Source of the DNA: Acinetobacter sp. WC-141
GTDB taxonomy: Bacteria > Pseudomonadota > Gammaproteobacteria > Pseudomonadales > Moraxellaceae
Length of the DNA: 64,000 nt
Reading direction: 5' to 3'
NCBI RefSeq assembly: GCF_000313935.1
Contig: NZ_AMSS01000044.1
Span: 62,001 to 126,000 of the forward strand
The notes below the pieces were generated by a model that made no database searches, was not told the DNA's origin, and was given only the letters and a program-made list of their open reading frames with translations. Of this stretch, positions 18,665 through 27,358 are shown in pieces; positions within the stretch are counted from its first letter, which is position 1, and every line of letters starts with the position of its first letter. A program made the position numbers and the translations under genes.

Positions 18665-19276
18665 ATGCAGTTATCGCTGAAATACGTTCTTGCACTGACG
18701 GCTAGTTTAAGTATGGCCCCATTGCACGCTGAAATGGTGCAATCCTCATCATTAAATAGTGATGTAGATGGTTCTAATTTAGCAGCTCGTGTATTGAGTA
18801 AAGATACTCAAAATTTTAATTCTCGTTTTTCTAACATTAACAGTCTTTCAATCACTGAACGTTCTGGCGACCAAATCCGTCGTCAAGCGATCGCAGCAAA
18901 AATTGAAATCCCTGAAGATGAGCCTTCAGTGATTGAAAAACTTAACACAGTAGCTTCAAACACTGTTCGTAAGTTTAGCCAAACTGGTATGGCATCTTGG
19001 TATGGTCGTCAATTTCATGGTCGTAAAACAGCAAGTGGTGATACATTCGATATGAATGCTCTAACTGCTGCTCACCGTAGCCTACCATTGAACTGTTACA
19101 TCCGAGTAACCAATAAAGACAATGGTAAAAGTGTGGTTGTAAAAGTAAATGACCGTGGTCCTTTCCATGGCAATCGTGTACTTGACCTATCATACGGTGC
19201 AGCTAAACGCCTTGGCATTACCAATGCTGGAACTGCAAAAGTAAATATTGAACGTGTTGATGGTCCAACTTCATAA
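18665..19276 (+). CDS. rlpA: Septal ring lytic transglycosylase RlpA-like protein
   Basis: 203-aa exported protein with a signal peptide (1-22, ends LHA) and a C-terminal double-psi beta-barrel (about 100-200): GMASWYGRQFHGRKTASGDTFD (in part), AAHRSLPLNCYIRVTN and VKVNDRGPFHGNRVLDLSYGAAKRLGI. The conserved Asp and the WYG/HG motifs of active RlpA are present. It lacks the SPOR domain of E. coli RlpA, so it would need another way to reach denuded septal glycan. AGGAG precedes the ATG. Confidence 0.88.
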   Translation: MQLSLKYVLALTASLSMAPLHAEMVQSSSLNSDVDGSNLAARVLSKDTQNFNSRFSNINSLSITERSGDQIRRQAIAAKIEIPEDEPSVIEKLNTVASNTVRKFSQTGMASWYGRQFHGRKTASGDTFDMNALTAAHRSLPLNCYIRVTNKDNGKSVVVKVNDRGPFHGNRVLDLSYGAAKRLGITNAGTAKVNIERVDGPTS

Positions 19277-19299
19277 GTTATAGCCTCTAGAGTTCATGT

Positions 19300-19332
19300 A
19301 AAAAGCCGCAATTCTTTCTGCGGCTTTTTTCT
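19300..19332 (+). terminator. Terminator of rlpA
   Basis: AAAAAGCCGCA / TGCGGCTTTTTT stem with an 8-nt loop and T-run. Confidence 0.9.
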
Positions 19333-19846
19333 TTTTTAAACTTTAAAAATAATTTCTAATTTAGGTTAAAAAAATTTCTTTTTTAGCCCTTCTCCAACCT
19401 TAAATTTGCACATTTTTTGCACAAAAAATTACCTTTATTTTCCTCAAGCTAATTTAGCCTCTAAATTGCGCTTAGCACGACTTTATTAAATTTGCGCTAC
19501 CCTAGTACCATTTCCCTAAAATTAGGGCTATTTATGGCGTTTTTAGAGTAGATGAGTAGAGCTTTTTTATATAATTTTCCCACCCATCTCAAAATTGCAC
19601 TTTTTTTGATGATTTCATCTTCTAGTAACCAATAAAAAATATTCTGAAAAATTGCATCATTCTCAAGGTTAGATTGAGTACTTTTTCTATAATCTAGGCA
19701 TTACGTTTTTTCTCATGATTTTTTTAAACACGTATTGCGAGGTTTCTATAGTTGAATAGTATCGGTTTCTTGTCGCTTAACCGAAGAACAGGATAAAATA
19801 TAATCAGAAAAAATAATTCAAAGTTAAAACAAGGAGTGTGTCATTA
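19333..19846. other. Gene-free A+T-rich gap (about 510 bp)
   Basis: No convincing ORF, tRNA or strong hairpin on either strand. It holds a TATAAT hexamer at about 19690 without a good -35, and the AAGGAG of the next gene at 19831-19836. Probably promoter region only; a small RNA cannot be excluded by eye. Confidence 0.4.
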
Positions 19847-20296
19847 ATGAAATCCGTTACAGAATGGTTTGATGAATATAGCGAAAGTCATCAGAACCCA
19901 ACCAATAAAAAAATTCACTGGCTCTGCGTTCCTGCCATTTTATTTTCTATTATTGGAATCATTGCCCATTTCAGCACCTTACTCACTGCTCTATTACTTG
20001 TACTCACTTTAGTATTTTATGCCCGTTTAGATCTTGTACTTGCTGTTGCAATGGCTGCTTTACTGGTTGTTATGGCGTGGCTCATTTATACCCTACCTGT
20101 AGGAGTAGGATTTTATATTGCTATTTTTGTGATTGCTTGGGTCGGACAGTTTTATGGCCATAAAATTGAGGGTAAAAAACCATCTTTCTTTAAAGATTTA
20201 CAATTTCTACTCATTGGCCCAGTCTGGTGCATGGATGCTTATCTCGGGAAAGTCTTACCTAAATGGAAAAGCAGACAAAAACACGCTATTTCCTAA
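19847..20296 (+). CDS. Mpo1-like (DUF962) membrane protein
   Basis: 149-aa membrane protein with about four helices and the DUF962 signature: an early SHQNPTNKKIHWLCVP motif and a late GQFYGHKIEGKKPSF...LIGPVWCMD motif. The yeast relative Mpo1 is an Fe(II)-dependent dioxygenase in 2-hydroxy fatty-acid alpha-oxidation, and the His residues that could bind iron are kept. The ATG at 19847 is chosen because AAGGAG lies 10 nt before it, while the upstream GTG at 19838 is only 1 nt away. Enzyme activity in bacteria is inference. Confidence 0.8.
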   Translation: MKSVTEWFDEYSESHQNPTNKKIHWLCVPAILFSIIGIIAHFSTLLTALLLVLTLVFYARLDLVLAVAMAALLVVMAWLIYTLPVGVGFYIAIFVIAWVGQFYGHKIEGKKPSFFKDLQFLLIGPVWCMDAYLGKVLPKWKSRQKHAIS

Positions 20297-20306
20297 ATGT
20301 TCAATT

Positions 20307-20335
20307 AAAGCTGGATCATTTCGATTCAGCTTTTT
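20307..20335 (+). terminator. Terminator of the Mpo1-like gene
   Basis: AAAGCTG / CAGCTTT outer stem with inner ATC/GAT pairs and a T-run. It lies just before the convergent azlD end. Confidence 0.7.
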
Positions 20336-20340
20336 ACATT

Positions 20341-20658
20341 TTACTGATTTATTAGAAAATATATAAAATAGAAAAAAATCAAACTGGCAATAACAGTTAA
20401 AAGCACCCTCTTCAGATAAAAGGCAATCGCAACACAAAAGATTGCTGCATAAATATAAGGATTATCAAGAATTCCCTTTAAATTATCGCCCTCAAAGAAA
20501 ATTATTGGAATACATATTGCGGTTAATAAACAGGGTGCAGAATAATTAAGCATCTTATTCATAATAAGCGGTAATTTAACTTTAACATTGGGCTCTAAAA
20601 AATAATAACGATTAAAAAAGACGATTGCTGCCAAACCTAAAATTATAAACCAAGACAT
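20341..20658 (-). CDS. azlD: AzlD-family branched-chain amino acid export subunit
   Basis: 105-aa hydrophobic protein with four helices, matching the small subunit AzlD/YgaH of the AzlCD (LIV-E) exporter. It starts 1 nt after azlC ends, so both are co-translated. Together they are expected to expel valine, isoleucine or related compounds at the inner membrane. Confidence 0.85.
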   Translation of the reverse strand: MSWFIILGLAAIVFFNRYYFLEPNVKVKLPLIMNKMLNYSAPCLLTAICIPIIFFEGDNLKGILDNPYIYAAIFCVAIAFYLKRVLLTVIASLIFFYFIYFLINQ

Positions 20659-20659
20659 A

Positions 20660-21376
20660 TTATTGCTCCTTACCTATTTTTTCAGTTAACACAGCACCCA
20701 ACATCCCTATTAACCCTGAAAGTAAAATTGCTCCTTCAACTTGATAAAATTTAAAGAAAAATCCGCTTAAACAAGTCATTAGTACACCCACAACTACAGG
20801 TAAGCCCTTACATAGCGGCACTATCATGGCAATAAAAATAGCCACAATTGAAAAATCTAAATGATAATTTAGTAAATCAGGAATCACTGTTGCCAAAAGT
20901 ATTCCGACCAAGCTAAAAACCACCCAGAATAAATAAAAAGACAAACCTGCACCCAACAGATATTCTGGCTGTCTTTTTTCACCGGATGCACACACCGCAA
21001 ATAATTCATCCGTTAATAAAAAACCCAAACTTAATCGTTTCGAAAGAGACAAAGCAGAAATGTCATTTCTTAAAGTTAATGCATAAATGAAATGCTGAGC
21101 CGTTAAAAAGAAAATCGTCACATAAATTGTAAAAGCGGATGCACCTTCCATTACCATGCTTAAGCTAACCAATTGAGCTGCCCCAGCAAAGACAATTCCT
21201 GACATTGCAAGCGCCTTATAAAAAGATAAACCGGCATGAATTGCCATAGATCCGGCTAAAATTGCCCACGGAATAACAGAGATTGACAAGGGCAAAATAT
21301 CCATTGCACCACGTAAAAAAAGATAGGATGGCTTATTTTTTGGAAACCTCACCAACTGATGAAGCTGAATATTCAT
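20660..21376 (-). CDS. azlC: AzlC-family branched-chain amino acid exporter
   Basis: 238-aa inner-membrane protein with the AzlC pattern GAMDILPLSISVIPWAILAGSMAI, SGIVFAGAAQLVSLSMV and YALTLRND, and about seven helices. Large subunit of the AzlCD exporter. An AraC regulator is 93 nt upstream on the same strand and is the obvious candidate for control. Substrate is inferred from the family. Confidence 0.88.
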   Translation of the reverse strand: MNIQLHQLVRFPKNKPSYLFLRGAMDILPLSISVIPWAILAGSMAIHAGLSFYKALAMSGIVFAGAAQLVSLSMVMEGASAFTIYVTIFFLTAQHFIYALTLRNDISALSLSKRLSLGFLLTDELFAVCASGEKRQPEYLLGAGLSFYLFWVVFSLVGILLATVIPDLLNYHLDFSIVAIFIAMIVPLCKGLPVVVGVLMTCLSGFFFKFYQVEGAILLSGLIGMLGAVLTEKIGKEQ

Positions 21377-21469
21377 ATATAAAATCCAAGATAAAAGATC
21401 TCTCTATAAAATGCGTAATGAGAGTTGATTTATATTGAATAAAATTGCTGTAAATAAATTTTTAATAAT

Positions 21470-22294
21470 TTAGTTATTTAGACTGACTACATATTGAGTT
21501 GGGGTCACTCCCATTGCTTTTTTAAAGTGACGATTAAAATGGCTTTGATCAGAAAAACCACATTGCTGTGCCACCATCGCAATTTGGTCACCCTGTTTTA
21601 ATAATTGCCTTGCTTTTTGTAAGCGTGCTTGAACAAGCCAGGCATGAGGTGGCAAACCTACATATTTTTTAAATTGTCTTAAGAAATGCCATGCACTCAA
21701 ACCCACCATGTCGGCCAAATCTTGTAAAGAAAAGTTTGTTTCAGGCATTTCTACCAGCAACTCTTTAACTCTTAATATTTTTGAATATGCCTCTGGCAAC
21801 TCACAAAAAGTATGATTTGATTTACCATGTCGTTTCATTAAGCAGGCTAAAGTAGACAAATACATTGTTTCTTTAAGCAGGAAATTATCTTTTTGTTCTA
21901 ATAAATCAAAGAGCAAACAAAGTTGTTGAGCCAAACCCAAGTCACGAATAACAGCTTGAGGAAACCAGGGTGCCCCTCGGGAATTTTCAAAAAAATCTTG
22001 GCTGACTTCTGCCAACATTTCAGGTGTGGGATAAATCGCCCGATATCGCCAACCTGACTCAACAGCAGATGAACCCGTATGGATCTCATCAGCATTTACT
22101 AAAATAATATCGCCTTTAGGAGCTACATGCAGCTGGCCCGTCCTAAAAAAAGACTGTGCTCCCTCTTCAATCACACCAATACAATACCCTTCATGAGTAT
22201 GTTTCGAAAATTGAGTTTGGTGATAATGTGCTTTTAATAACTCTAGACCACCCAGCTCTCGCACATGCAGATAATCGGCTTGCTCCCGCTGCAT
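21470..22294 (-). CDS. AraC-family transcriptional regulator
   Basis: 274-aa regulator: N-terminal cupin-like arm (residues about 15-95, HTHEGYCIGVIEEGAQSFFRTGQLHVAPKGDIILVNADEIHTG in parts) and a C-terminal pair of helix-turn-helix motifs (LQDLADMVGLSAWHFLRQFKKYVGLPPHAWL; VAQQCGFSDQSHFNRHFKKAMGVTPTQY, each read as motif). This is the type often found beside AzlCD or LysE exporters, where it senses the exported amino acid. It probably regulates azlCD just downstream; not proven. Confidence 0.87.
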   Translation of the reverse strand: MQREQADYLHVRELGGLELLKAHYHQTQFSKHTHEGYCIGVIEEGAQSFFRTGQLHVAPKGDIILVNADEIHTGSSAVESGWRYRAIYPTPEMLAEVSQDFFENSRGAPWFPQAVIRDLGLAQQLCLLFDLLEQKDNFLLKETMYLSTLACLMKRHGKSNHTFCELPEAYSKILRVKELLVEMPETNFSLQDLADMVGLSAWHFLRQFKKYVGLPPHAWLVQARLQKARQLLKQGDQIAMVAQQCGFSDQSHFNRHFKKAMGVTPTQYVVSLNN

Positions 22295-22398
22295 AAATAC
22301 GTCTCATCTATTCATTAAAAAAACCATAGCATGTTTTAAGAAACTGAATAGAATAAAATTGCTCTATAAAAATAATCTCTTTATTCGTTTATTTGGCT

Positions 22399-22881
22399 TT
22401 ATTGGTAGATTTGCCCATCATGTTTGAGCCAACCGCTTTCATGACGATTTTGTGGATCACGATGTGTCCAGTGTAATACACCACCTTTAGGGTTATATTC
22501 GTATTCGCCATAAAACTCTACCACGTCACCTTTTCTTAAATTAGAAATTTTAGGTGCTAAATCAATATTATGTGCGACTAAAATTGAAAGGCCATTTTTT
22601 AATACAAGAATAAATTTCTGGTGTCTTGACCCATCATTATCATCTCTTAAAATTGCTTTTACTCGACCACTTCCCTGCACTTGAACATTACTACGTCTCT
22701 GCTCATAAGCAGCTTTTATAGTGTCCACCCCATTACTTTCTAATGTAGTTTCAGTGGGCTGAGCTTCGGGTATAGTGGATGGTGATTGACTTTGCTTATG
22801 TCCAGATAAATCCAGGCCAAAATATGCAGCAATCAATAAAATTATGACACCACCAATACTGAGATTCTTTTTATTTGTCAT
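22399..22881 (-). CDS. DUF3465 membrane-anchored protein
   Basis: 160-aa protein with one N-terminal hydrophobic helix (IGGVIILLIAAYFGLDL), a Ser/Pro/Thr/Gln-rich linker and a C-terminal OB-like domain (VQGSGRVKAILRDDNDGSRHQKFILVLKNG..., GDVVEFYGEYEYNPKGGVLHWTHRDP) matching DUF3465. The HxHxDP-like and WTHRDP positions are typical of the family. Likely faces the periplasm. Function unknown. It lies upstream of tsf on the same strand but a terminator of tsf separates them at its other side. Confidence 0.75.
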   Translation of the reverse strand: MTNKKNLSIGGVIILLIAAYFGLDLSGHKQSQSPSTIPEAQPTETTLESNGVDTIKAAYEQRRSNVQVQGSGRVKAILRDDNDGSRHQKFILVLKNGLSILVAHNIDLAPKISNLRKGDVVEFYGEYEYNPKGGVLHWTHRDPQNRHESGWLKHDGQIYQ

Positions 22882-22906
22882 TGTATGCCTTTATTTTAAC
22901 TGAGAT

Positions 22907-22933
22907 AAAAAAAGCCCCAATGGGGCTTTTTTT
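22907..22933. terminator. Terminator after tsf
   Basis: AAAAAAAGCCCC / GGGGCTTTTTTT with an AAT turn; on the minus strand it ends rpsB-tsf. It lies between the tsf stop and the DUF3465 start. Confidence 0.9.
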
Positions 22934-22946
22934 ATTGTGATACGAA

Positions 22947-23822
22947 TTACTTCGCAGCAGCTTGAGCAGCAGCAACTTCTTCAGCGAAGCTAAGTTCTGC
23001 TTTCTTCTCGATACCTTCACCAACTTCGAAACGTACGAAGCTAGCAACATTAGTACCAGTTGCTTTTAATACATCAGCAACTTTTTTGTCGTTGTCGATT
23101 ACGTACATTTGACGATCAAGAGCAACTTCGTTCAAATATTTATCAACAGAACCAGTTACCATTTTTTCAACGATATTAGCTGGTTTACCAGATTCTAACG
23201 CTTTCGCTTCAGCAATTTCTTTTTCTTTAGCGATAAGGTCAGCAGGAACAGCTTCAGCATTTACAGCTACTGGGTTAAATGCAGCAACGTGCATTGCAAT
23301 ACCTTTACCAGTATCAGCATCACCAGTATAAGAAACTACAACACCGATTTTTAAACCGTGTTTGTAAATAGCCAAGTTTTCGCCTTCAACGATTTTCGCG
23401 CGACGAACTTGGATGTTTTCACCGATTTTTTGAACAAGCGCAATACGAGCTTCTTCAACTGTTTGACCGTCTGCTAATTTTAATTCAGCGATTTTAGCAG
23501 CATCAGTTTCACCAGCAGCTAAAGCAGCAGTAGCAACAGCTTTTGAGAAGTTAGAGAAGTTTTCGTCTTTAGCAACGAAGTCAGTTTGACAGTTAACTTC
23601 AACTAAAATTGCTTTGTTGCCTTCTTGAACGATTGTGATTGCACCGTCAGCAGCAATGTTACCTGCTTTTTTAGCAGCTTTAGCTTGACCAGATTTACGA
23701 AGGTTATCAATAGCAAGCTCGATGTCACCGTTCGCTTCTGTTAATGCTTTTTTGCATTCCATCATTGCAAGACCAGTACGGTCACGTAATTCTTTTACCA
23801 TGCTTGCAGTAATTGCAGTCAT
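22947..23822 (-). CDS. tsf: Translation elongation factor Ts
   Basis: 291-aa guanine-nucleotide exchange factor for EF-Tu. The N-terminal UBA-like module (VKELRDRTGLAMMECKKALTEANGDIELAIDNLRKSG in parts) and the signature VEVNCQTDFVA are intact, followed by the core and coiled-coil segments. Second gene of rpsB-tsf, 137 nt after rpsB with a hairpin in the gap. Cytosolic. Confidence 0.97.
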   Translation of the reverse strand: MTAITASMVKELRDRTGLAMMECKKALTEANGDIELAIDNLRKSGQAKAAKKAGNIAADGAITIVQEGNKAILVEVNCQTDFVAKDENFSNFSKAVATAALAAGETDAAKIAELKLADGQTVEEARIALVQKIGENIQVRRAKIVEGENLAIYKHGLKIGVVVSYTGDADTGKGIAMHVAAFNPVAVNAEAVPADLIAKEKEIAEAKALESGKPANIVEKMVTGSVDKYLNEVALDRQMYVIDNDKKVADVLKATGTNVASFVRFEVGEGIEKKAELSFAEEVAAAQAAAK

Positions 23823-23864
23823 GTTGATCTCCTAAAATCGGTAGAAAATAAATCTTTTCAACAA

Positions 23865-23893
23865 AAACGGCCCAAAGAAACTCTGGGCCGTTT
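23865..23893 (-). terminator. rpsB-tsf intergenic terminator/attenuator
   Basis: Perfect 10-bp stem AAACGGCCCA / TGGGCCGTTT, loop of 9 nt; on the minus strand TTTTTG follows. As tsf has no other clear promoter seen by eye, this probably lets only part of the transcripts through and sets the S2 to EF-Ts ratio. Confidence 0.75.
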
Positions 23894-23959
23894 GCACTCT
23901 CGACGCTTAATTTGCCACCATTACATGTCGCAAAAATGACAAGCCTGCGTCAAAACGCA

Positions 23960-24712
23960 TTAAGCCTCAGAAGCGTCTTTCGCAGCGTCGTCGCCTTTTG
24001 CTTGAGCGTTCGCTTGAGATTGAGCGTATTCTTTACCAGCAAGAATTGCATCAGCCATAGCTGAAGCATATAGAGTTACTGCACGGATCGCATCGTCGTT
24101 ACCCGGAATAACGTAATCAACGTTGTCTGGGTTAGAGTTTGTATCAACGATACCGATAACAGGAATACCTAAGTTCTTCGCCTCTTTGATTGCAATCGCT
24201 TCGTGATCAACGTCGATTACAAATAATGCGTCAGGTAAACCACCCATGTTTTTAACACCGCCTAAAGAGCGCTCAAGTTTTTCCATCTCACGAGCACGTT
24301 CTAAAGCTTCACGTTTAGTAAGCTTAGCAAAAGTACCATCTTGAGATTGAGTTTGAAGATCTTTTAAACGGTTGATAGATTGGCGAAGTGTTTTCCAGTT
24401 CGTCAACATACCACCTAACCAGCGGTGATCTACATATGGTTGACCAGCGCGTTGAGCTTGTTCACGGATGATGTTAGAAGCAGCACGTTTTGTACCAACG
24501 AACAAAACTTTATTCTTTTTGCTTGCTAATTGGTTAGCGAAGTTCAAAGCATCATTTAACGCAGGAACAGTGTGCTCAAGGTTGATGATGTGAATTTTGT
24601 TACGCGCGCCAAAAATGTATTGACGCATTTTTGGGTTCCAGAAACGAGTTTGGTGACCAAAGTGCGCGCCTGCTTGAAGAAGGTCACGCATGCTTACGTT
24701 GTAATCTGCCAT
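23960..24712 (-). CDS. rpsB: 30S ribosomal protein S2
   Basis: 250-aa ribosomal protein. Signatures [32 protein letters not shown] and [40 protein letters not shown] (read in parts) are unmistakable. A C-terminal Ala/Lys/Asp tail is typical of gammaproteobacteria. A leader of more than 70 nt with G-rich stretches precedes the gene; in related bacteria S2 represses its own operon through such a leader. Divergent from map. Confidence 0.97.
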   Translation of the reverse strand: MADYNVSMRDLLQAGAHFGHQTRFWNPKMRQYIFGARNKIHIINLEHTVPALNDALNFANQLASKKNKVLFVGTKRAASNIIREQAQRAGQPYVDHRWLGGMLTNWKTLRQSINRLKDLQTQSQDGTFAKLTKREALERAREMEKLERSLGGVKNMGGLPDALFVIDVDHEAIAIKEAKNLGIPVIGIVDTNSNPDNVDYVIPGNDDAIRAVTLYASAMADAILAGKEYAQSQANAQAKGDDAAKDASEA

Positions 24713-24921
24713 TTTCTTTACCTTAAAGTTGGGTTAGGCCTCCATATATCCGCATTCTCCACCCTTTTACAGGCACCCAGAGTAATGTGACGATATATGT
24801 GCGGATTTTTTACTCCATCTATCAAAATTGTTCGTAAAATATATTCACGAAAAGCATTTGATAAAATGGGCGGCTATTTATACCATAGACACTTGTAAAT
24901 TACCAAAAGTTTTTAGAGATC

Positions 24922-25746
24922 ATGAACAGTACTTATACAGCTCCACGTCGATTAATCAAAACTCCAGATGAAATTGAAAAAATGCGCATTGCAGGACGAC
25001 TGGCGGCTGAAGTTCTAGAGATGATCAAGCCCTATATTAAGGCAGGTGTAAGTACACTTGAACTTGATACCATTTGCCGTAATCACATTGAAAATGTACA
25101 GCATGCTATTCCTGCCTGTGTCGGCTATGGTGGTGCTCCTGGACGCCCTGCTTTTCAGCACTCTATTTGTACTTCGGTTAACCATGTTGTCTGCCATGGT
25201 ATTCCTTCTGAAAATAAAACTTTAAAAAACGGCGATATTTTAAATATTGATGTGACTGTGATTAAAGATGGTTATCACGGTGATACAAACATGATGTATA
25301 TCGTTGGCGGAGAAACTTCTATTTTAGCTAACCGTCTTTGTAAGGTTGCCCAAGAAGCGATGTATCGAGGAATGGCAACTGTTAAAGATGGTTCATATTT
25401 AGGTGATATTGGCCATGCAATCCAAAAATATGTTGAATCAGAGCGTTTTAGTGTAGTCCGTGAATATTGTGGTCACGGTATTGGAACTGTTTTCCATGAT
25501 GAGCCTCAAGTATTACATTATGGTCAAGCTGGTACAGGTATGCGTCTGGAAGCAGGTATGACTTTTACCATTGAACCTATGGTAAATGCGGGCGTCTGGC
25601 AAACTAAATTATTAGGCGACAAATGGACTGTTGTAACGAAGGACCATAAACTTTCAGCTCAATATGAACATACTATTTTAGTCACTCAAACGGGTATCGA
25701 AGTTTTAACTGCACGACCTGAAGAAGACTTATCTCGCTTCAACTAA
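24922..25746 (+). CDS. map: Methionine aminopeptidase type I
   Basis: 274-aa cytosolic metalloprotease removing the initiator Met from nascent chains. All five metal ligands are visible: Asp in ILNIDVTV, Asp in YHGDTNMM, His in CGHGIGTVFHDEP, Glu in FTIEPMV and Glu in AQYEHTILV; the substrate His is in SVNHVVCHGIP. Divergent from rpsB-tsf, a common gammaproteobacterial layout. A terminator follows. Confidence 0.96.
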   Translation: MNSTYTAPRRLIKTPDEIEKMRIAGRLAAEVLEMIKPYIKAGVSTLELDTICRNHIENVQHAIPACVGYGGAPGRPAFQHSICTSVNHVVCHGIPSENKTLKNGDILNIDVTVIKDGYHGDTNMMYIVGGETSILANRLCKVAQEAMYRGMATVKDGSYLGDIGHAIQKYVESERFSVVREYCGHGIGTVFHDEPQVLHYGQAGTGMRLEAGMTFTIEPMVNAGVWQTKLLGDKWTVVTKDHKLSAQYEHTILVTQTGIEVLTARPEEDLSRFN

Positions 25747-25766
25747 TAGTTTAACAAACTTAAATA

Positions 25767-25790
25767 AAAGGCTGCTTTTTGTAGCCTTTT
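25767..25790 (+). terminator. Terminator of map
   Basis: AAAAGGCT / AGCCTTTT stem with an 8-nt T-rich loop followed by ATTATTTATT. Confidence 0.75.
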
Positions 25791-25953
25791 ATTATTTATT
25801 ATGTACTTTTCATTAAGAAATCTTTCCAAATATAAACAAATATTTCAAAAAAATTACAATTATTAATTTTTAATACACAATCATTTTAATAAAACGCGGT
25901 ATGGTTGGCTCAATAAAAATCAGTAAACAAATGTTCGGACATGGAGTCCTTTT

Positions 25954-27072
25954 ATGATGAAAAAGTCATTATTTTGTATGACAGCTGCCTTTTTTGCCCT
26001 GCCAACAATCACTAACGCTGCTTCTCCATATTTTAGTTTAAAGGATGGTGATGGCTTCAAACGTTTTTCAGTCTCTGCTGGTTGGCTCCATGCCATGCCA
26101 CAAGGCTCAGGAAACCCTGTTAATATCAATACTAGTGTTGCAGAAGGTACAACATCTAAAGTTGGAGATGTATCTACAAAAGCCGTTTTAGATGCAATAG
26201 ACCAAAGTAAAGATTCAGGAAAATTCTGGTATGGCACTATAAGCCTTCTTGATAAGTTTACAGACACCCTTCCTTCATCACTTGCAGGTACAGCAGAAAT
26301 TAATGGTCTTTCTCAATGGGAACAACAAGGTTCTGGCTTAGAAGCTGCTGATGCTGATACTGCTGGTCTTATGTTTAACTACAACTTTACGGACAATTTA
26401 TCTTTAGAAGTTAAAGGTGGTATTCCCCCTAAAGTAGATATTAATGGAAAAGGTAATATTTATGCTCCTCTTTCTGGAAAAGCGACTCCATTAAAAGATG
26501 GATCTGTGATTGGGGGAATCATAGGAGATGGACTTGCCAAGGCTGGTGGAGATATTCCTTTAAAACAAGACCTTCATATTACTGATCTTGCTCAAGGGGG
26601 TAAGGCTGCGACCGCACGTGCATGGTTACCAGCCGTTGAGCTACATTATCAATTTGGTAAAACAGGTGTAAATAAGTTCCGTCCTTATATCGGAGCTGGG
26701 GTGATGTATGCATACTTTAATGATTTAAAAATGAATTCCGGTATTGAAGCTGATTTAATTCAAGCAGGTCACATGATCCAGAATATCCACGATAATAAAG
26801 CAGGTGCAGCATTAGATCGCAAAACATCCTCAGCAAATCCTATCGTAAAATTAGAAGCGACCGATACTTTTGCACCTATCGTTACTGTAGGGGCAACTTA
26901 TGATTTTAAACCGAACTGGTTTGCTGTTGGTTCAGTTTCTTATTCAAAAATGAATAGTGAAGCAAAAATCTATGTGACTGACCAAAATACAGGTAAAGAG
27001 CTCATCAAAGCGAATACCAAAATTGATATTGATCCATTAATTACATATGTTGGGGTCGGTTACCGCTTCTAA
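25954..27072 (+). CDS. OmpW-family outer-membrane protein, long form
   Basis: 372-aa outer-membrane beta-barrel. Signal peptide of about 22 residues (ends ITNA). OmpW-like strands are seen at FKRFSVSAGWLHAMPQG, DTAGLMFNYNFTDNLSLEVKGGIPPK, WLPAVELHYQFG...FRPYIGAGVMYAYF, and the C-terminal ITYVGVGYRF ending in Phe, the barrel assembly signal. Typical OmpW is about 210 aa, so some 150 extra residues lie in loops (about 50-115, 155-205 and 245-290). Family members form channels for small hydrophobic or other substrates. GGAG lies 7 nt before the ATG at 25954. No partner gene is adjacent. Confidence 0.85.
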   Translation: MMKKSLFCMTAAFFALPTITNAASPYFSLKDGDGFKRFSVSAGWLHAMPQGSGNPVNINTSVAEGTTSKVGDVSTKAVLDAIDQSKDSGKFWYGTISLLDKFTDTLPSSLAGTAEINGLSQWEQQGSGLEAADADTAGLMFNYNFTDNLSLEVKGGIPPKVDINGKGNIYAPLSGKATPLKDGSVIGGIIGDGLAKAGGDIPLKQDLHITDLAQGGKAATARAWLPAVELHYQFGKTGVNKFRPYIGAGVMYAYFNDLKMNSGIEADLIQAGHMIQNIHDNKAGAALDRKTSSANPIVKLEATDTFAPIVTVGATYDFKPNWFAVGSVSYSKMNSEAKIYVTDQNTGKELIKANTKIDIDPLITYVGVGYRF

Positions 27073-27086
27073 CTTCTGTGCCATAT

Positions 27087-27122
27087 AAAGCTATAAAAAC
27101 TGATGCACGTTTTTATAGCTTT
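27087..27122 (+). terminator. Terminator of the OmpW-like gene
   Basis: AAAGCTATAAAAAC / GTTTTTATAGCTTT, a perfect 14-bp stem with an 8-nt loop, followed by a CTTTC tract. Confidence 0.7.
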
Positions 27123-27331
27123 CTTTCAATTTCTTCCCTCTAAAAATTGCTTCTTTTTAAATCAAAATGCTAAAAAAACGAGCATATTTAATAAAAACTA
27201 CAGATAAACCAAGTTTCCTTTATCCTTATTACTGCTCACTCGTCTTAGTGATCTTTTTAATTATTTTTATCTTCACAAACTAACTTAATAAAATTAGAAA
27301 GTAATTTTTCCTTTTTAGTAAAATTTATTTT
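27123..27331. other. Gene-free gap upstream of the nitrate transporter
   Basis: Very A+T-rich, about 210 bp. It contains a 38-codon ORF (27167-27283) with a hydrophobic C-terminal end but no ribosome binding site, which I do not call as a gene. If the sigma-54 promoter below is real, activator sites should lie here; none is obvious by eye. Confidence 0.35.
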
Positions 27332-27348
27332 TTGGCACGCCCTTTGCT
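27332..27348 (+). promoter_or_regulatory. Sigma-54 (RpoN) promoter of the nitrate transporter gene
   Basis: TTGGCACG-CCCT-TTGCT is an exact match to the -24/-12 consensus with the required 4-nt middle. The GG is at 27334-27335 and the GC at 27346-27347, which places transcription start near 27359. This implies control by NtrC-type nitrogen signalling. Confidence 0.8.
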
Positions 27349-27358
27349 TTATTCATTG

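Noticed and set aside
27167..27283. 38-codon ORF with a hydrophobic C-terminal end in the gap before the nitrate transporter
   Set aside because: No ribosome binding site and A+T-rich sequence in which short hydrophobic ORFs arise by chance.
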